64,000 nt of DNA from assembly GCA_016926695.1 (NCBI GenBank), contig JAFGOB010000088.1:29617-93616 (forward strand), given 5' to 3'. The translations under genes were made by a program, and so were the position numbers. Shown here in pieces: positions 8,561 through 16,850 of the stretch. Position 1 is the stretch's first letter, and each line of letters starts with the position of its first letter. The stretch comes from Dehalococcoidales bacterium. Lineage in GTDB: Bacteria; Chloroflexota; Dehalococcoidia; Dehalococcoidales; UBA3254. The notes under the pieces are model-generated. The model did not search any database, had not been told where the DNA came from, and saw only the letters and a program-made list of their open reading frames with translations.

Positions 8561-8863
8561 ATGTCCATTTATTTGATGTTGACCACGCTTACGGATTCCG
8601 GCAGGAAAAGCCTCCAGGAGGACCCTGAAGTTCTGAAAGAACTGAACAAGGAAGTAGAATTCCAGGGAGTAAAGGTACTTTGCCAGTATGCGCTGCTGGG
8701 ACAATACGATTTCGTCAGTATACTGGATGCCCCCAGTAATGAGGCTATCGCCAAACTTGCGATCCGCTTAAGCGCCAGGGGTACCACCCAAACCCTGACC
8801 ATGGCCGCCATCACACTGGATAACCTTATGGCAGCCCTGAAAGAAAAATCGTTGCCATGGTAA
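8561..8863 (+). CDS. GYD domain protein
   Basis: A 100-residue single-domain protein. MSIYLMLTTLTDSGRKSL and GQYDFVSILDAPSNEAIAKLAIRLSARG match the GYD domain (named for the G-Y/Q-Y-D motif; here LLGQYDFV), a ferredoxin-like dimeric alpha/beta barrel fold of unknown function. A strong ribosome site AGGAGGAAGGT precedes ATG 8561. The upstream sequence TATAATACTAAACATG near 8510 may hold a -10 box. No functional partner is evident. Confidence 0.82.
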   Translation: MSIYLMLTTLTDSGRKSLQEDPEVLKELNKEVEFQGVKVLCQYALLGQYDFVSILDAPSNEAIAKLAIRLSARGTTQTLTMAAITLDNLMAALKEKSLPW

Positions 8864-8907
8864 ACGTATATGACGGGCAGGGCTGCAACCAGCCCTGTCC
8901 GGTCGTG

Positions 8908-10107
8908 CTATACAATCCCGGAATCCCTGAGTTGCCGGATTTCTTCTCCATCCAGGGACAGCCACCCCTTCAGTATTTCTTCCGTATTTTCACCTAGATC
9001 GGGTGAGGCCTTCTCGATGCGGGCTGGAGTACGGGAAAGCTTGACCGGTGTATTTACCACTTTAAATTTCCCCGCCCGGTGATGTTCAACTTCGATTATC
9101 ATCTCTCTCTGGTTTACCTGGGGATCAGCAGCTACCTTATCGATGGTATTGACCGGACCGCAGGCAATGGATACAGCTTCAAACTCTTTTATCCATTCAC
9201 CGGTAGTCTTCCGCCGCATGGCCTCATATAGTATGGGTTCAAGAATTTCGTTATGGCGGGAACGCTGCCAGCCGGTTTCGAAGCGCTGGTCGTCAATAAG
9301 CTCCATTAGGCCCAGGGTAGCGCAAAAAACCGGCCACTGGTCCTGTATTCCTCCCATGGTAGCTACAGCGATATACGAGTCTCTGGTAGGAAAGACCTGA
9401 AAGGGTGTGAATACCGGGTGCCGTGTTCCCAGCGGCTGCGGCAGCTCCCCGGTAGCCAGATAACGGACAAAAGCATTCTCCTGGAGGGCAACCTGGCAGT
9501 CCAGCATGCTGATGTCTATCATCTGGCCTTCCCCGCTCCTGTGACGCTCCTCAAGGGCCGCCAGTATCGAAACAGCCATAAACAGGCCGGCTGTAATATC
9601 ACCTATCGAAGCCCCGGGCCTGACCGGAGGACGGCCCGGCTCTCCAGTGACACTGAGAATACCACCCATGGCCTGCACGATGACATCAAAAGCCGGTTTG
9701 TTTTTATAAGGCCCGTTCTGCCCGAAACCGGAGCACATGGCATAGATTATACCCGGATTGCATTGCCTTACCGTGTCGTAACCTATACCCAACTTTTCCA
9801 TGGTTCCGGGCACATAGTTGCTGGCAATAACATCCGCCTGTTTTACCAGCCGCAGCAATATCTCCCTGCCTTTTTGGGAGGCCAGGTTCAAGGTGATGCT
9901 TTTCTTGCCCCTGTTCAGACTGAGAAAATAGGTGCTGACTCCGTTTATGTGCGGACCGTTGCCCCGGGCGATATCGCCGGCTCCGGGTCTTTCGATCTTT
10001 ATGACCTCCGCCCCAAGATCGCCCAGTATCATCGTGCAGTAGGGACCGGACAGGACCCAGGTCAGGTCCAGTATTTTTATCCCTTCCAGTGCTTTACCCA
10101 TCGACAT
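8908..10107 (-). CDS. Class III CoA-transferase (CaiB/BaiF family)
   Basis: A 399-residue enzyme that moves CoA between carboxylic acids through an aspartyl-CoA intermediate. It opens with LEGIKILDLTWVLSGPYCTMILGDLGAEVIKIE, the family's N-terminal Rossmann segment. GQMIDISMLDCQ near residue 195 aligns with the catalytic-Asp region of formyl-CoA transferase (Asp in MLD). GFGQNGPYKNKPAFD near 130 and the C-terminal GENTEEIL motif are also typical. The gene ends a two-gene unit, lying 29 bases after the acyl-CoA ligase. Together they would activate an unidentified acid. Start may be M1 or M3; M3 has the better distance from AGGGA. Confidence 0.9.
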   Translation of the reverse strand: MSMGKALEGIKILDLTWVLSGPYCTMILGDLGAEVIKIERPGAGDIARGNGPHINGVSTYFLSLNRGKKSITLNLASQKGREILLRLVKQADVIASNYVPGTMEKLGIGYDTVRQCNPGIIYAMCSGFGQNGPYKNKPAFDVIVQAMGGILSVTGEPGRPPVRPGASIGDITAGLFMAVSILAALEERHRSGEGQMIDISMLDCQVALQENAFVRYLATGELPQPLGTRHPVFTPFQVFPTRDSYIAVATMGGIQDQWPVFCATLGLMELIDDQRFETGWQRSRHNEILEPILYEAMRRKTTGEWIKEFEAVSIACGPVNTIDKVAADPQVNQREMIIEVEHHRAGKFKVVNTPVKLSRTPARIEKASPDLGENTEEILKGWLSLDGEEIRQLRDSGIV

Positions 10108-10136
10108 ATTCCCTGTTAATAACCATGTATTCTATA

Positions 10137-11699
10137 TTATAATGTGCCTCCGCCATACTTCAGTCTCAGCTTGGTTTTCTCTATTTTACCGGTGGCATTG
10201 CGCGGCACTTTATCAAAGATGATCTTTCGGGGTCTCTTGTAGCGGGGAAGGTTCTTCTCAATAAAGGCATTGATCTCTTCTTCTGTCAGGGTCTGGCCCG
10301 GTTTGACATCAATCACCGCCCCCACGATTTCTCCCAGCCGTTTGTCCGGCACACCGATAACCGCCACATCATATACGGCCGGATGATTATGAATCACATC
10401 CTCGACTTCAATCGGGTAAATGTTTTCGCCGCCGACTATGATAACATCCTTTTTACGGTCCACCAGGTAGACATAGCCGTCGTTGTCTATACGCGCCATA
10501 TCCCCGGTGCGCAGCCAGCCGTCCTGAATGGTCTTAGCCGTCAGCTCGGGATTCTTGTAGTATTCCTTCATCACTCCATCCCCCTTAATGCACAGCTCAC
10601 CCACCATCCAGGGGGGTATGTTGCGGTTGTCGTCGGCATGTACGATTTTCAACTGCCAGCCCATTCCCACCTTGCCTACGGCTCCCGCCTTGAACTCATT
10701 TTCAAGGCCCAGGTGTACAGAGCCGGGACCGGTGGCCTCGCTCAGACCGTAGTTGTTGTCATATTTCATATTGGGGAAATAGTCTCTCCAGTGCAGGACC
10801 AGGGCCGGAGGAACAGGCTGAGCGCCGATATGCATCAGACGCCACTGCCTGAGATTATAATCGGACAGCTTGAGTTCTCCCTTGTCCAGGGCTACCAGAA
10901 GGTCATGCACCCAGGGCACCAGCAGCCAGACGATGGTCCCCTTCTCGTTGCTGACTGCCTCCAGCACATTTTTCGGGCTGAACTCGGTCAGGATGGTACC
11001 CCTGGAACCTGATATCAAACTGCCGTACCAGTGCATGGTCGCCCCCGTATGATAGAGAGGAGGCAGAATAATAAAGTTATCCCTGCGCGTCTGATGATGG
11101 TGGGACTGCTCTACCCTGGCGGCGAAAGACATGTTCCTGTGAGTGAGCAACACCGGCTTGGGCGATCCCGTCGTGCCGGAGGTAAAGTAAAGGCCGCATT
11201 CATCCTCAGGTCCCAGCTCCACATTCAAAGGTTCGGCGCTGCTGCTCTTCAAGACCTCATCGTAATGTACCATCCACGACGGCAGATTGGGGCCGATATA
11301 TATATAGTCCTTAATACCGCCGAGAGAGTCCCTAACCGTTTCCACCGGTTTGACGAACTCATCCTCCAGGATCATGGCGCTCCCCTCGGCGATATCGGCG
11401 CAGAACTTGAAGTCCTGTGCGTTAAAACGGTAGTTCAGCGGTACAGCCCAGGCGCCGGTCTTGATAATTCCGAAATAGCAGATCAGCCACGGGATGGAAT
11501 TCCTCATCCAGTGAATTACTTTATCATCCCTTTTGATGCCTTTTCCAGCCAGGTAGTTGGCGATACGGTTGGCATTATCATCGAACTCTTTCCAGGTGAT
11601 GGTCCGGCGATAATTCAGGCTGGGCCTCAGCTCGATAAGGGCTACGTCGTCAGGATATTTCCTGGCGTTGTTTTCCAGCATAGTGACGATGGTAGTCAT
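10137..11699 (-). CDS. AMP-forming acyl-CoA synthetase/ligase (ANL superfamily)
   Basis: A 520-residue enzyme that adenylates a carboxylate with ATP and transfers it to CoA. The ATP-binding P-loop LYFTSGTTGSPKPVLLTHRN is near 170-190; NNYGLSEATGPG near 315; the hinge motif DGWLRTGDMARIDNDGYVYLVDRKKD near 395; and the catalytic lysine region NATGKIEKTKL near 505. Substrate pocket residues do not identify the acid; similar sequences act on medium-chain, fatty or aromatic acids. First gene of an operon with the CaiB/BaiF CoA-transferase. AGGA 6 bases before ATG 11699. Confidence 0.9.
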   Translation of the reverse strand: MTTIVTMLENNARKYPDDVALIELRPSLNYRRTITWKEFDDNANRIANYLAGKGIKRDDKVIHWMRNSIPWLICYFGIIKTGAWAVPLNYRFNAQDFKFCADIAEGSAMILEDEFVKPVETVRDSLGGIKDYIYIGPNLPSWMVHYDEVLKSSSAEPLNVELGPEDECGLYFTSGTTGSPKPVLLTHRNMSFAARVEQSHHHQTRRDNFIILPPLYHTGATMHWYGSLISGSRGTILTEFSPKNVLEAVSNEKGTIVWLLVPWVHDLLVALDKGELKLSDYNLRQWRLMHIGAQPVPPALVLHWRDYFPNMKYDNNYGLSEATGPGSVHLGLENEFKAGAVGKVGMGWQLKIVHADDNRNIPPWMVGELCIKGDGVMKEYYKNPELTAKTIQDGWLRTGDMARIDNDGYVYLVDRKKDVIIVGGENIYPIEVEDVIHNHPAVYDVAVIGVPDKRLGEIVGAVIDVKPGQTLTEEEINAFIEKNLPRYKRPRKIIFDKVPRNATGKIEKTKLRLKYGGGTL

Positions 11700-11893
11700 G
11701 TCTTTCCTAACTCCTTTCAGGCGCGAACGTAACGACGTTATTTTCAGCTTATTTAGATTAACATTTTTTATAAGTCTTTACCAGTTGCACAGGCCTGTCA
11801 TCATACCGCTTTTTCTCCTGAAACATGCTTGACGATATGAAATTGTGTTAAACTATTAGAACCAGTGTATGGAAGTGATCGGAGAGAAACATT

Positions 11894-12430
11894 ATGCATC
11901 ACTCACTCCGCCTTTACGGCCAGCACCAGCACAGACTTATACATCTGTATATATCACTCGCCAGGTTAACGCGCATCCCCGTTATCGGCAGCATAGTCCG
12001 CTGGGTAGCCAATACCTACGCCGTTCACGGGCACAGCGGCTACTTATTAACGTTGCCCGAGGCCGAGCAGATCGTGGATATCGCCTCAAGCATATCGCTG
12101 GGCCCCTGTAGCTGCCGCCAGGAGTTCCACAAGTGCAATTACCCGGTAATGAGTGAAATAGTGCTTGAAAGCGGATCGAAAGAGGTCTATGCTTCACGCT
12201 GCAAAGAGTTCAAGGCCATATCGAAAGAAGAAGCCAAGGAAGTACTGCGCCAGGCCCACCGCAATCACCTGACCCACAGTATAATGCACTGCGGGGGACA
12301 CTACTACGCCCTCTGCAACTGCTGTCCCTGCTGCTGCGTGCCCACACGGCTGCTCAAGCAGTTCGGCATCGGCAAGGCCCTGGTCAGGAATCCGCGCGTC
12401 ACAGAGGACTTCCGGGACCAGCAACTATAA
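11894..12430 (+). CDS. Cys-rich putative iron-sulphur protein with CNCCPCCC motif
   Basis: A 178-residue protein with an unusual cysteine pattern: CSCRQEFHKC near 73-82, a lone Cys in HCGGHY near 138, and a CNCCPCCC cluster near 145-152. Related architectures (CxCR followed by a CNCCxCC cluster) occur in ferredoxin-linked proteins of anaerobes, so an iron-sulphur or other metal site is likely, but I cannot name the family. The N terminus (about 1-45) is hydrophobic-basic (RLTRIPVIGSIVRWVA) and may touch the membrane. GGAGAG lies 8 bases before ATG 11894, and a TTGACG box near 11829 is a candidate -35. Single gene. Confidence 0.72.
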   Translation: MHHSLRLYGQHQHRLIHLYISLARLTRIPVIGSIVRWVANTYAVHGHSGYLLTLPEAEQIVDIASSISLGPCSCRQEFHKCNYPVMSEIVLESGSKEVYASRCKEFKAISKEEAKEVLRQAHRNHLTHSIMHCGGHYYALCNCCPCCCVPTRLLKQFGIGKALVRNPRVTEDFRDQQL

Positions 12431-12882
12431 CAATCTTTTACCGGTCCTGGTCTGTCTATAAAAATGCGACTAAAAAGCCGTACAGACAAAACTGCTGTAT
12501 TCTTTATTTTTAACTACGGACAGGAGTCAAGATAAATGGGACCGGATTTGTCCAGAGTCATCTTTTTTAGAAAGTCCAATTGGTCTCCACGCGCCGTTCA
12601 ATAATAACAAATCGAATACAACCTTAACACACCAATGATGTGCTTTTTCATTGTCAATAAAAAATATACCCTATCCATATTTTGACTTTTGTCTTGATAT
12701 AATCAGGGTTAATTTGTTGATAACTCTGATTATAAATAATGAGATACATCAAATAATAAGGGTTATCAGACAGGGAAAAAGAGGGATGCGGGAAAAGCAG
12801 AATCAGGCTAAAATAATATTAAACGACCTTCCCGATATACACGGATGGAGACTACTCACGATCCACAGAGGACCCACAAGCA
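12431..12882. other. Gene-free A+T-rich spacer with inverted repeats
   Basis: This 452-base spacer precedes the SnoaL-like gene. Around 12698-12770 it contains TGATATAATCAGG, the inverted pair ATAATCAG/CTGATTAT, and a second pair TGATAAC/GTTATCA, which look like promoter and operator material. An 80-codon open frame (12651-12893) overlaps these repeats and the next gene's start and is not convincing. Confidence 0.45.
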
Positions 12883-13290
12883 ATGGACATTGAAAAGAAC
12901 AGAAACCTGGTAAAAGGTTATTACTCCGAATTTAATAAAGGCAGCGATGTACACTTCGAAGATTATTTCTCACCCTCTTTCATCGACCACAACGGATTTC
13001 CGGACCAGCCGGCAGGTCCAGCCGGGGTAAAAGACGGTTATGAAATATGGACCAGTTCCTTCCCTGATACAAGGGCGGAGCTGGCTGATATCATCACTGA
13101 AGGCGACCGGGTGGTGGTCCGGACGATAGCCACGGGAACGCACCTGGGCGATTTTCAGGGCATAGCCCCTACCGGCAAGAAGGTGAGAATCGAAGGCATC
13201 AGTATATTCCGGGTATCCGACGGAATGATACAGGAAAGATGGGGGCTTACCGAGGGCGGGAATTTACCCGGGATACTGCGTACGGACTGA
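12883..13290 (+). CDS. SnoaL-like ester cyclase/NTF2-fold protein
   Basis: A 135-residue protein of the SnoaL-like polyketide-cyclase group, a cone-shaped alpha+beta barrel. Matching segments are NRNLVKGYYSEFNKG at the start, FIDHNGFPDQPAG near 33, and DRVVVRTIATGTHLGDFQGIAPTGKKV near 84-110, with the conserved G-T-H-x-G-x-F/P-x-G-x-x-P-T-G pattern. These proteins cyclise or hydrate small molecules, but many have no known substrate. GAGGA lies 10 bases before the ATG. The A+T-rich upstream region with nested inverted repeats suggests regulation by a dimeric factor. Confidence 0.85.
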   Translation: MDIEKNRNLVKGYYSEFNKGSDVHFEDYFSPSFIDHNGFPDQPAGPAGVKDGYEIWTSSFPDTRAELADIITEGDRVVVRTIATGTHLGDFQGIAPTGKKVRIEGISIFRVSDGMIQERWGLTEGGNLPGILRTD

Positions 13291-13329
13291 CAATCCCCCG
13301 GAATACGGTCAAACGGCGAGCGAGATCCT

Positions 13330-14091
13330 TCACCATAAACCCGGGATAAGTGCCTTTCTTTCGGGAGGGTACTGTGGGAAAGTACGGCGGTACCAGAGGT
13401 GATGAGAGCGGGCGCGGGGTATCAGGTTGGCGGCTGTCCATAAGGCGAAAGACAAGCCGGCCAGCGACCAGGTAGCCAGGGCCCAGCCGGACCAGATCAT
13501 AATCTCACCCAGGTAGTTGGGACAGGATATCCAGCGATGGAGTCCTCCGAAAGGGATCTTATAGCCCGATTCACCCGGAAGACGCAGGCATCTCAGCACG
13601 CTATCCGAATGACGGTTGATAACAAATCCGGCCGCGAACAGCATTGCTCCGCAGATAAAGCGGGCATCTCCCAGCCATGAATCGGCATATCCGCCGGAAA
13701 AATTGTATAAATAACGGCCGTTGAGATAGCTGTTGACCGCGTTGAACAGCAGGCCGGAAGCGATTACGGCCAGCGGCATCGGCCTGTCTCCGCCCCGCAG
13801 GTGTAGCGGATAGATAAAAGCACGGTGGACATAGTGGGCTTCCCAGAATATAAGGAAGATAATTTCCGGGATACTGGTGCGGTGAGGGCCCAGCAGGTAG
13901 CACAGGGCAAATACCAGCGGAGAAGCATATTCCATAACAATCCAACCTGAACGGCTGGAGATAGTCACACCCCACTTCCGTGTGGTATGGCGTCCATAGG
14001 GCGCGGTGAAAAACAGGAGCGAGATAAAAACCGCCGCGGCGACGCCGAACCAGGCCAACAACAGGTACCTGAAGATGGCTGACTCGTTCAT
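13330..14091 (-). CDS. Steroid 5-alpha-reductase-like membrane enzyme (3-oxo-5-alpha-steroid 4-dehydrogenase family)
   Basis: A 253-residue polytopic membrane protein with about six hydrophobic segments. The C-terminal half carries the family signature: NRHSDSVLRCLR, GYKIPFGGLHRWISCPNYLGEI, WSLAGLSFALWTAANLIPRARSHHLWY and a final YPPERKALIPGLW. This matches eukaryotic SRD5A1 in order and spacing, including the HSD, G-Y-x-I-P-x-G-G and N-Y-x-G-E residues that bind NADPH. The reaction would be NADPH-dependent reduction of a 4-ene-3-keto steroid or a similar enone. Its ATG overlaps the stop of the upstream dehydrogenase gene by ATGA, so both are made together. Native substrate is unknown; a hopanoid- or lipid-type enone is an alternative. 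Confidence 0.88.
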   Translation of the reverse strand: MNESAIFRYLLLAWFGVAAAVFISLLFFTAPYGRHTTRKWGVTISSRSGWIVMEYASPLVFALCYLLGPHRTSIPEIIFLIFWEAHYVHRAFIYPLHLRGGDRPMPLAVIASGLLFNAVNSYLNGRYLYNFSGGYADSWLGDARFICGAMLFAAGFVINRHSDSVLRCLRLPGESGYKIPFGGLHRWISCPNYLGEIMIWSGWALATWSLAGLSFALWTAANLIPRARSHHLWYRRTFPQYPPERKALIPGLW

Positions 14092-15107
14092 TCTTCCTGA
14101 CCATCCGAAGGTATTTTAATGGAAACGTCCAGGAGCCCCCTTTCCCGGAACCAGCGAAAAGTATCAGCCAGGGTCCTTTTCAGGGGACGGGGACGGTATC
14201 CCAGGTCATGCCTGGCCCTGGCGCAACTGATATACCTGTTGCAGTGAGTCAAAGCACGCATTGACACACCGGTAAAGAGCTGGCGGCCGCCGGTCAAGCG
14301 GGTATAAGCGGTCACCAGCGGAGTTCCTCCGCGGGCCAGCCATGCCGGGCAAACAAAACGCGGGATGGAAATTCCCAGTATGCCCGATGTCAGTTCCGCC
14401 AGTTCCCTGACCTCGGCCCAGTGGCCGGAGATAAGATATCTGGCTCCCGGAGCCGCCGCGGTCTCCGTCCGCAGGGCTGCTTCCACTACATCCCTGACAT
14501 CCACCCAGTCAAAACCGCCTTCCACCAGGGCAGGCATCTTACCTCTTGCCAAACTGAGCAGGAATTCTCCCAGGAGGGAAAGACGGTAGTCATAAGGGCC
14601 GATAACGGCGGTAGGATTGAGAATCACGGCATCCAGTCCCCGCTCTATTCCGCGCTGCACTTCTCTTTCAGCCGCGGCCTTGGAGCGATCATAAGGCGGG
14701 CAGGAACTGGATTCTACCAGCGGACGGGTCTCGTCCAGAAGAATATCCAGAGGCTCCTGTACGATGGCATGAATGGAGCTGAAATGCACCAGCCGTCTTA
14801 CCCCGCATTTCAGGCAGGCCTCCACCACATTACGCGTACCCAGCACGTTGACGGCCTCGACCTCAGGCCAGTCATGCATGGAGAGGGAGATCCTGGCCGC
14901 CAGGTGGTACACCACCTCAGCCCCATTGAATGTCTCCAGGAGTGACTGCATGTCATCAATGTTTCCGCGGACGGTCTTTATAGCCGGGTGTTCCAGACCC
15001 TCCCGGCTGTCGTGCACCAGGACATGCAGCCTTTTATCCTCACGCAGAAGGGCTCTTACAAGATTGGCGCCAATGTGGCCCGAGGCCCCGGTAACGGCAA
15101 CTATCAT
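14088..15107 (-). CDS. NAD(P)-dependent epimerase/3-beta-hydroxysteroid dehydrogenase-like protein
   Basis: A 339-residue extended short-chain dehydrogenase. The Rossmann motif TGASGHIGANLVRALL is at 6-21 and the catalytic tyrosine-lysine pair in YDRSKAAAEREV near 140-150; HFSSIHAIV supplies the catalytic serine near 113. The C-terminal part resembles dihydroflavonol reductase and 3-beta-hydroxysteroid dehydrogenase proteins. It is the first gene of a two-gene unit with the 5-alpha-reductase-like gene, which favours a 3-hydroxy to 3-keto step on an alicyclic or sterol-like substrate. No Shine-Dalgarno; a TATAAT box (15121-15116) lies only 8 bases before the ATG, so the transcript may be leaderless. 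Confidence 0.88.
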   Translation of the reverse strand: MIVAVTGASGHIGANLVRALLREDKRLHVLVHDSREGLEHPAIKTVRGNIDDMQSLLETFNGAEVVYHLAARISLSMHDWPEVEAVNVLGTRNVVEACLKCGVRRLVHFSSIHAIVQEPLDILLDETRPLVESSSCPPYDRSKAAAEREVQRGIERGLDAVILNPTAVIGPYDYRLSLLGEFLLSLARGKMPALVEGGFDWVDVRDVVEAALRTETAAAPGARYLISGHWAEVRELAELTSGILGISIPRFVCPAWLARGGTPLVTAYTRLTGGRQLFTGVSMRALTHCNRYISCARARHDLGYRPRPLKRTLADTFRWFRERGLLDVSIKIPSDGQEE

Positions 15108-15121
15108 AGTGTGTAATTATA
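15108..15121 (-). promoter_or_regulatory. Extended -10 promoter giving a probably leaderless transcript
   Basis: TGCTATAAT (extended -10 form TGNTATAAT; the TATAAT is 15121-15116) ends 8 bases before the ATG of the dehydrogenase gene. A start site 6-8 bases downstream of the -10 box would fall at the ATG or a base or two before it. Confidence 0.5.
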
Positions 15122-15296
15122 GCAAGCGGGCCGTCCAATTGCTATTTCGGGTCTTAATTAGATCTTAACAATAGCCTTATAAGATAAAAATATACTGAAG
15201 AATAACAGGGGAGGCGGGAAAAGGCCGGGGTTACAAACAGATTGCTAATACGTTTTCAGATAAATATTGTGAAATTTATACGGAAGGAGCAGGAAT

Positions 15297-16502
15297 ATGA
15301 ATTCATTAAAAGGTAAAATACTGGCAGTTCTGGCTGTATTGATAGTTGCAGCCGCAGCATACGGTGTGGGTTCCGGAGCACTCTTCAGCACAAAAACAGC
15401 CTCAGCGGCCCCTACGCTATACAGCGAAGAGGTGGTTTCGCAACTCTACGAGGATATCAGCCCGGCTGTAGTGGCACTGGAGGTTACACAGGAATCCGGG
15501 AACAGCTTTTTCGGCCGTTTTGTCCAGGAAGGACAGGGCTCCGGTTTCCTGATTGACGAAGATAACGGTTATATCCTGACCAACAACCATGTAATCGAAG
15601 GCGCATCCGATATCACGGTAAAACTGAGCACCGGAGAGCTACTTGAAGCCGAGGTCGTCGGCAGCGATGCCAATCTCGACCTGGCACTGATCGAGGTCGA
15701 CCCCGATGAAGTAGCAGACATCAACCCGCTCGTACTGGGAGACTCATCCGAAGTGAAGCCTGGACAGATGGCCATCGCCATAGGCAACCCCTACGGCTAC
15801 CATAACAGCATCACCGTGGGCATTATCAGCGGAATCAACCGCACGATCAGCGGCAGCACCTATACCGGAATGCTTCAGACCGATGCCGCCATCAATCCAG
15901 GCAACTCGGGAGGTCCCCTGCTGGACTCCAACGGCAACGTGATAGGCATTAATACCGCCGTAGAATCAACACTGACCGGGGCCCAGGGTATCGGCTTCGC
16001 CATAGCATCCAATACTGTGGAAAACGCACTGGACTATTTAAAAGAGGGCAGGCAGGTCGAACGGCCCTGGATCGGCATTCTGGGACGGGCGCTGACCCCT
16101 CAACTGGCTGAATCTATGGACCTTGATGTGGACAGTGGAATTTACATAGTATCCGTGGTAGAGGACAGCCCGGCTGATGAAGCCGGACTGGTTGGAGCGG
16201 AAGCGGACCGCAGCGGCTCAACCGATAACACCGGAGACGTAATAACAGAAGTAGACGGCAAACCGATAGCCAGCGTGCAGGAGCTATCCGTCTATATCTA
16301 CACCCTGGAGGTGGGAGACGACATCACCCTGACCATCGTTCGGGATGGAGACGAGCAGGAGGTAGAGTTGACACTGGAAGCAAGACCGGCTGATACCAGC
16401 ATGAGCACTATACCCCGGCAAATGCCCCAGATACCGGATTTCCCCGGTTTCGGCGGGCGCGGCAGCCAGGGCAGCCAGGGCAGCCAGGGCAGAACGGACT
16501 GA
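15297..16502 (+). CDS. HtrA/DegP-like serine protease with PDZ domain
   Basis: A 401-residue S1C-family protease that degrades misfolded proteins outside the membrane. An N-terminal hydrophobic segment (7-25) acts as signal or anchor. The trypsin-like domain has the triad H98 (TNNHVIEG), D128 (NLDLALIEVD) and S204 (NPGNSGGPL). One PDZ domain spans about 265-360 (GIYIVSVVEDSPADEAGL). The C terminus is a low-complexity tail with three GSQ units. Strong ribosome site GGAAGGAGCAGG. A -35/-10 pair TTGCTA/TATTGT with 17-base spacing is possible just upstream. Monocistronic with a terminator-like hairpin after the stop. Confidence 0.93.
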   Translation: MNSLKGKILAVLAVLIVAAAAYGVGSGALFSTKTASAAPTLYSEEVVSQLYEDISPAVVALEVTQESGNSFFGRFVQEGQGSGFLIDEDNGYILTNNHVIEGASDITVKLSTGELLEAEVVGSDANLDLALIEVDPDEVADINPLVLGDSSEVKPGQMAIAIGNPYGYHNSITVGIISGINRTISGSTYTGMLQTDAAINPGNSGGPLLDSNGNVIGINTAVESTLTGAQGIGFAIASNTVENALDYLKEGRQVERPWIGILGRALTPQLAESMDLDVDSGIYIVSVVEDSPADEAGLVGAEADRSGSTDNTGDVITEVDGKPIASVQELSVYIYTLEVGDDITLTIVRDGDEQEVELTLEARPADTSMSTIPRQMPQIPDFPGFGGRGSQGSQGSQGRTD

Positions 16503-16542
16503 TACGATTCCCGTAAATTAATTACACCCTATCTATCGCTAC

Positions 16543-16569
16543 GGGCCGGAGGAAGCAATCCTCCGGCCC
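16543..16569 (+). terminator. Terminator-like hairpin after the HtrA gene
   Basis: Perfect 11-base stem GGGCCGGAGGA (16543-16553) with TCCTCCGGCCC (16559-16569) and a 5-base loop, 41 bases after the stop. It is followed by the weak T-rich stretch TATTTAATTATAT, so termination is likely but the T run is poor. Confidence 0.6.
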
Positions 16570-16674
16570 CAGTATTTAATTATATAGTTGCCTTAATATC
16601 AGTTTTATCCCTTACCTTCTTATTCCTGAACCCCTTGATCCTCTCCCACAAGGGGGCGGGGAAAGTGGGAAAGG

Positions 16675-16718
16675 AAAATCCTTCTCCCGTCTCCCTTTAC
16701 AAAAGGGAGAAGCTGGTT
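16675..16718. repeat. C-rich hairpin repeat, copy 1
   Basis: Starts AAAATCCTTCTCCCGTCT and forms a 9-base stem TCTCCCTTT/AAAGGGAGA. The first 18 bases are identical to copy 2 at 26876, and the stem keeps pairing there despite base changes. Confidence 0.65.
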
Positions 16719-16850
16719 GGGATTGCAACTGAAAAGTGCTTCCCCCGTAACGAATGAGGCCGGCGGATGATTGTCCTTTCCGCTGACAAACGGGTAAAAT
16801 TAAACAGGTATGACCATGAACCGGCGAAATATCGTGAGGAAAAAGCAGGT

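Larger units (their letters stand above)
16503..16850. other. Gene-free spacer with terminator and C-rich palindromic repeat
   Basis: This 348-base spacer contains the HtrA hairpin (16543-16569), a C/G-rich repeat (16617-16718) and the leader of mtaB. An in-frame upstream ATG at 16767 would lengthen MtaB by 28 residues but has a poorer ribosome site. Confidence 0.5.

Noticed and set aside
12651..12893. 80-codon open frame upstream of the SnoaL-like gene
   Set aside because: It overlaps nested inverted repeats and the next gene's start, has Ile/Asn-rich composition of non-coding A+T-rich sequence, and resembles no family.
16430..16500. GSQ-coding direct repeats at the end of the HtrA gene as a CRISPR or VNTR array
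   Set aside because: They are three 9-base coding repeats inside a low-complexity protein tail, too short and too few for an array.
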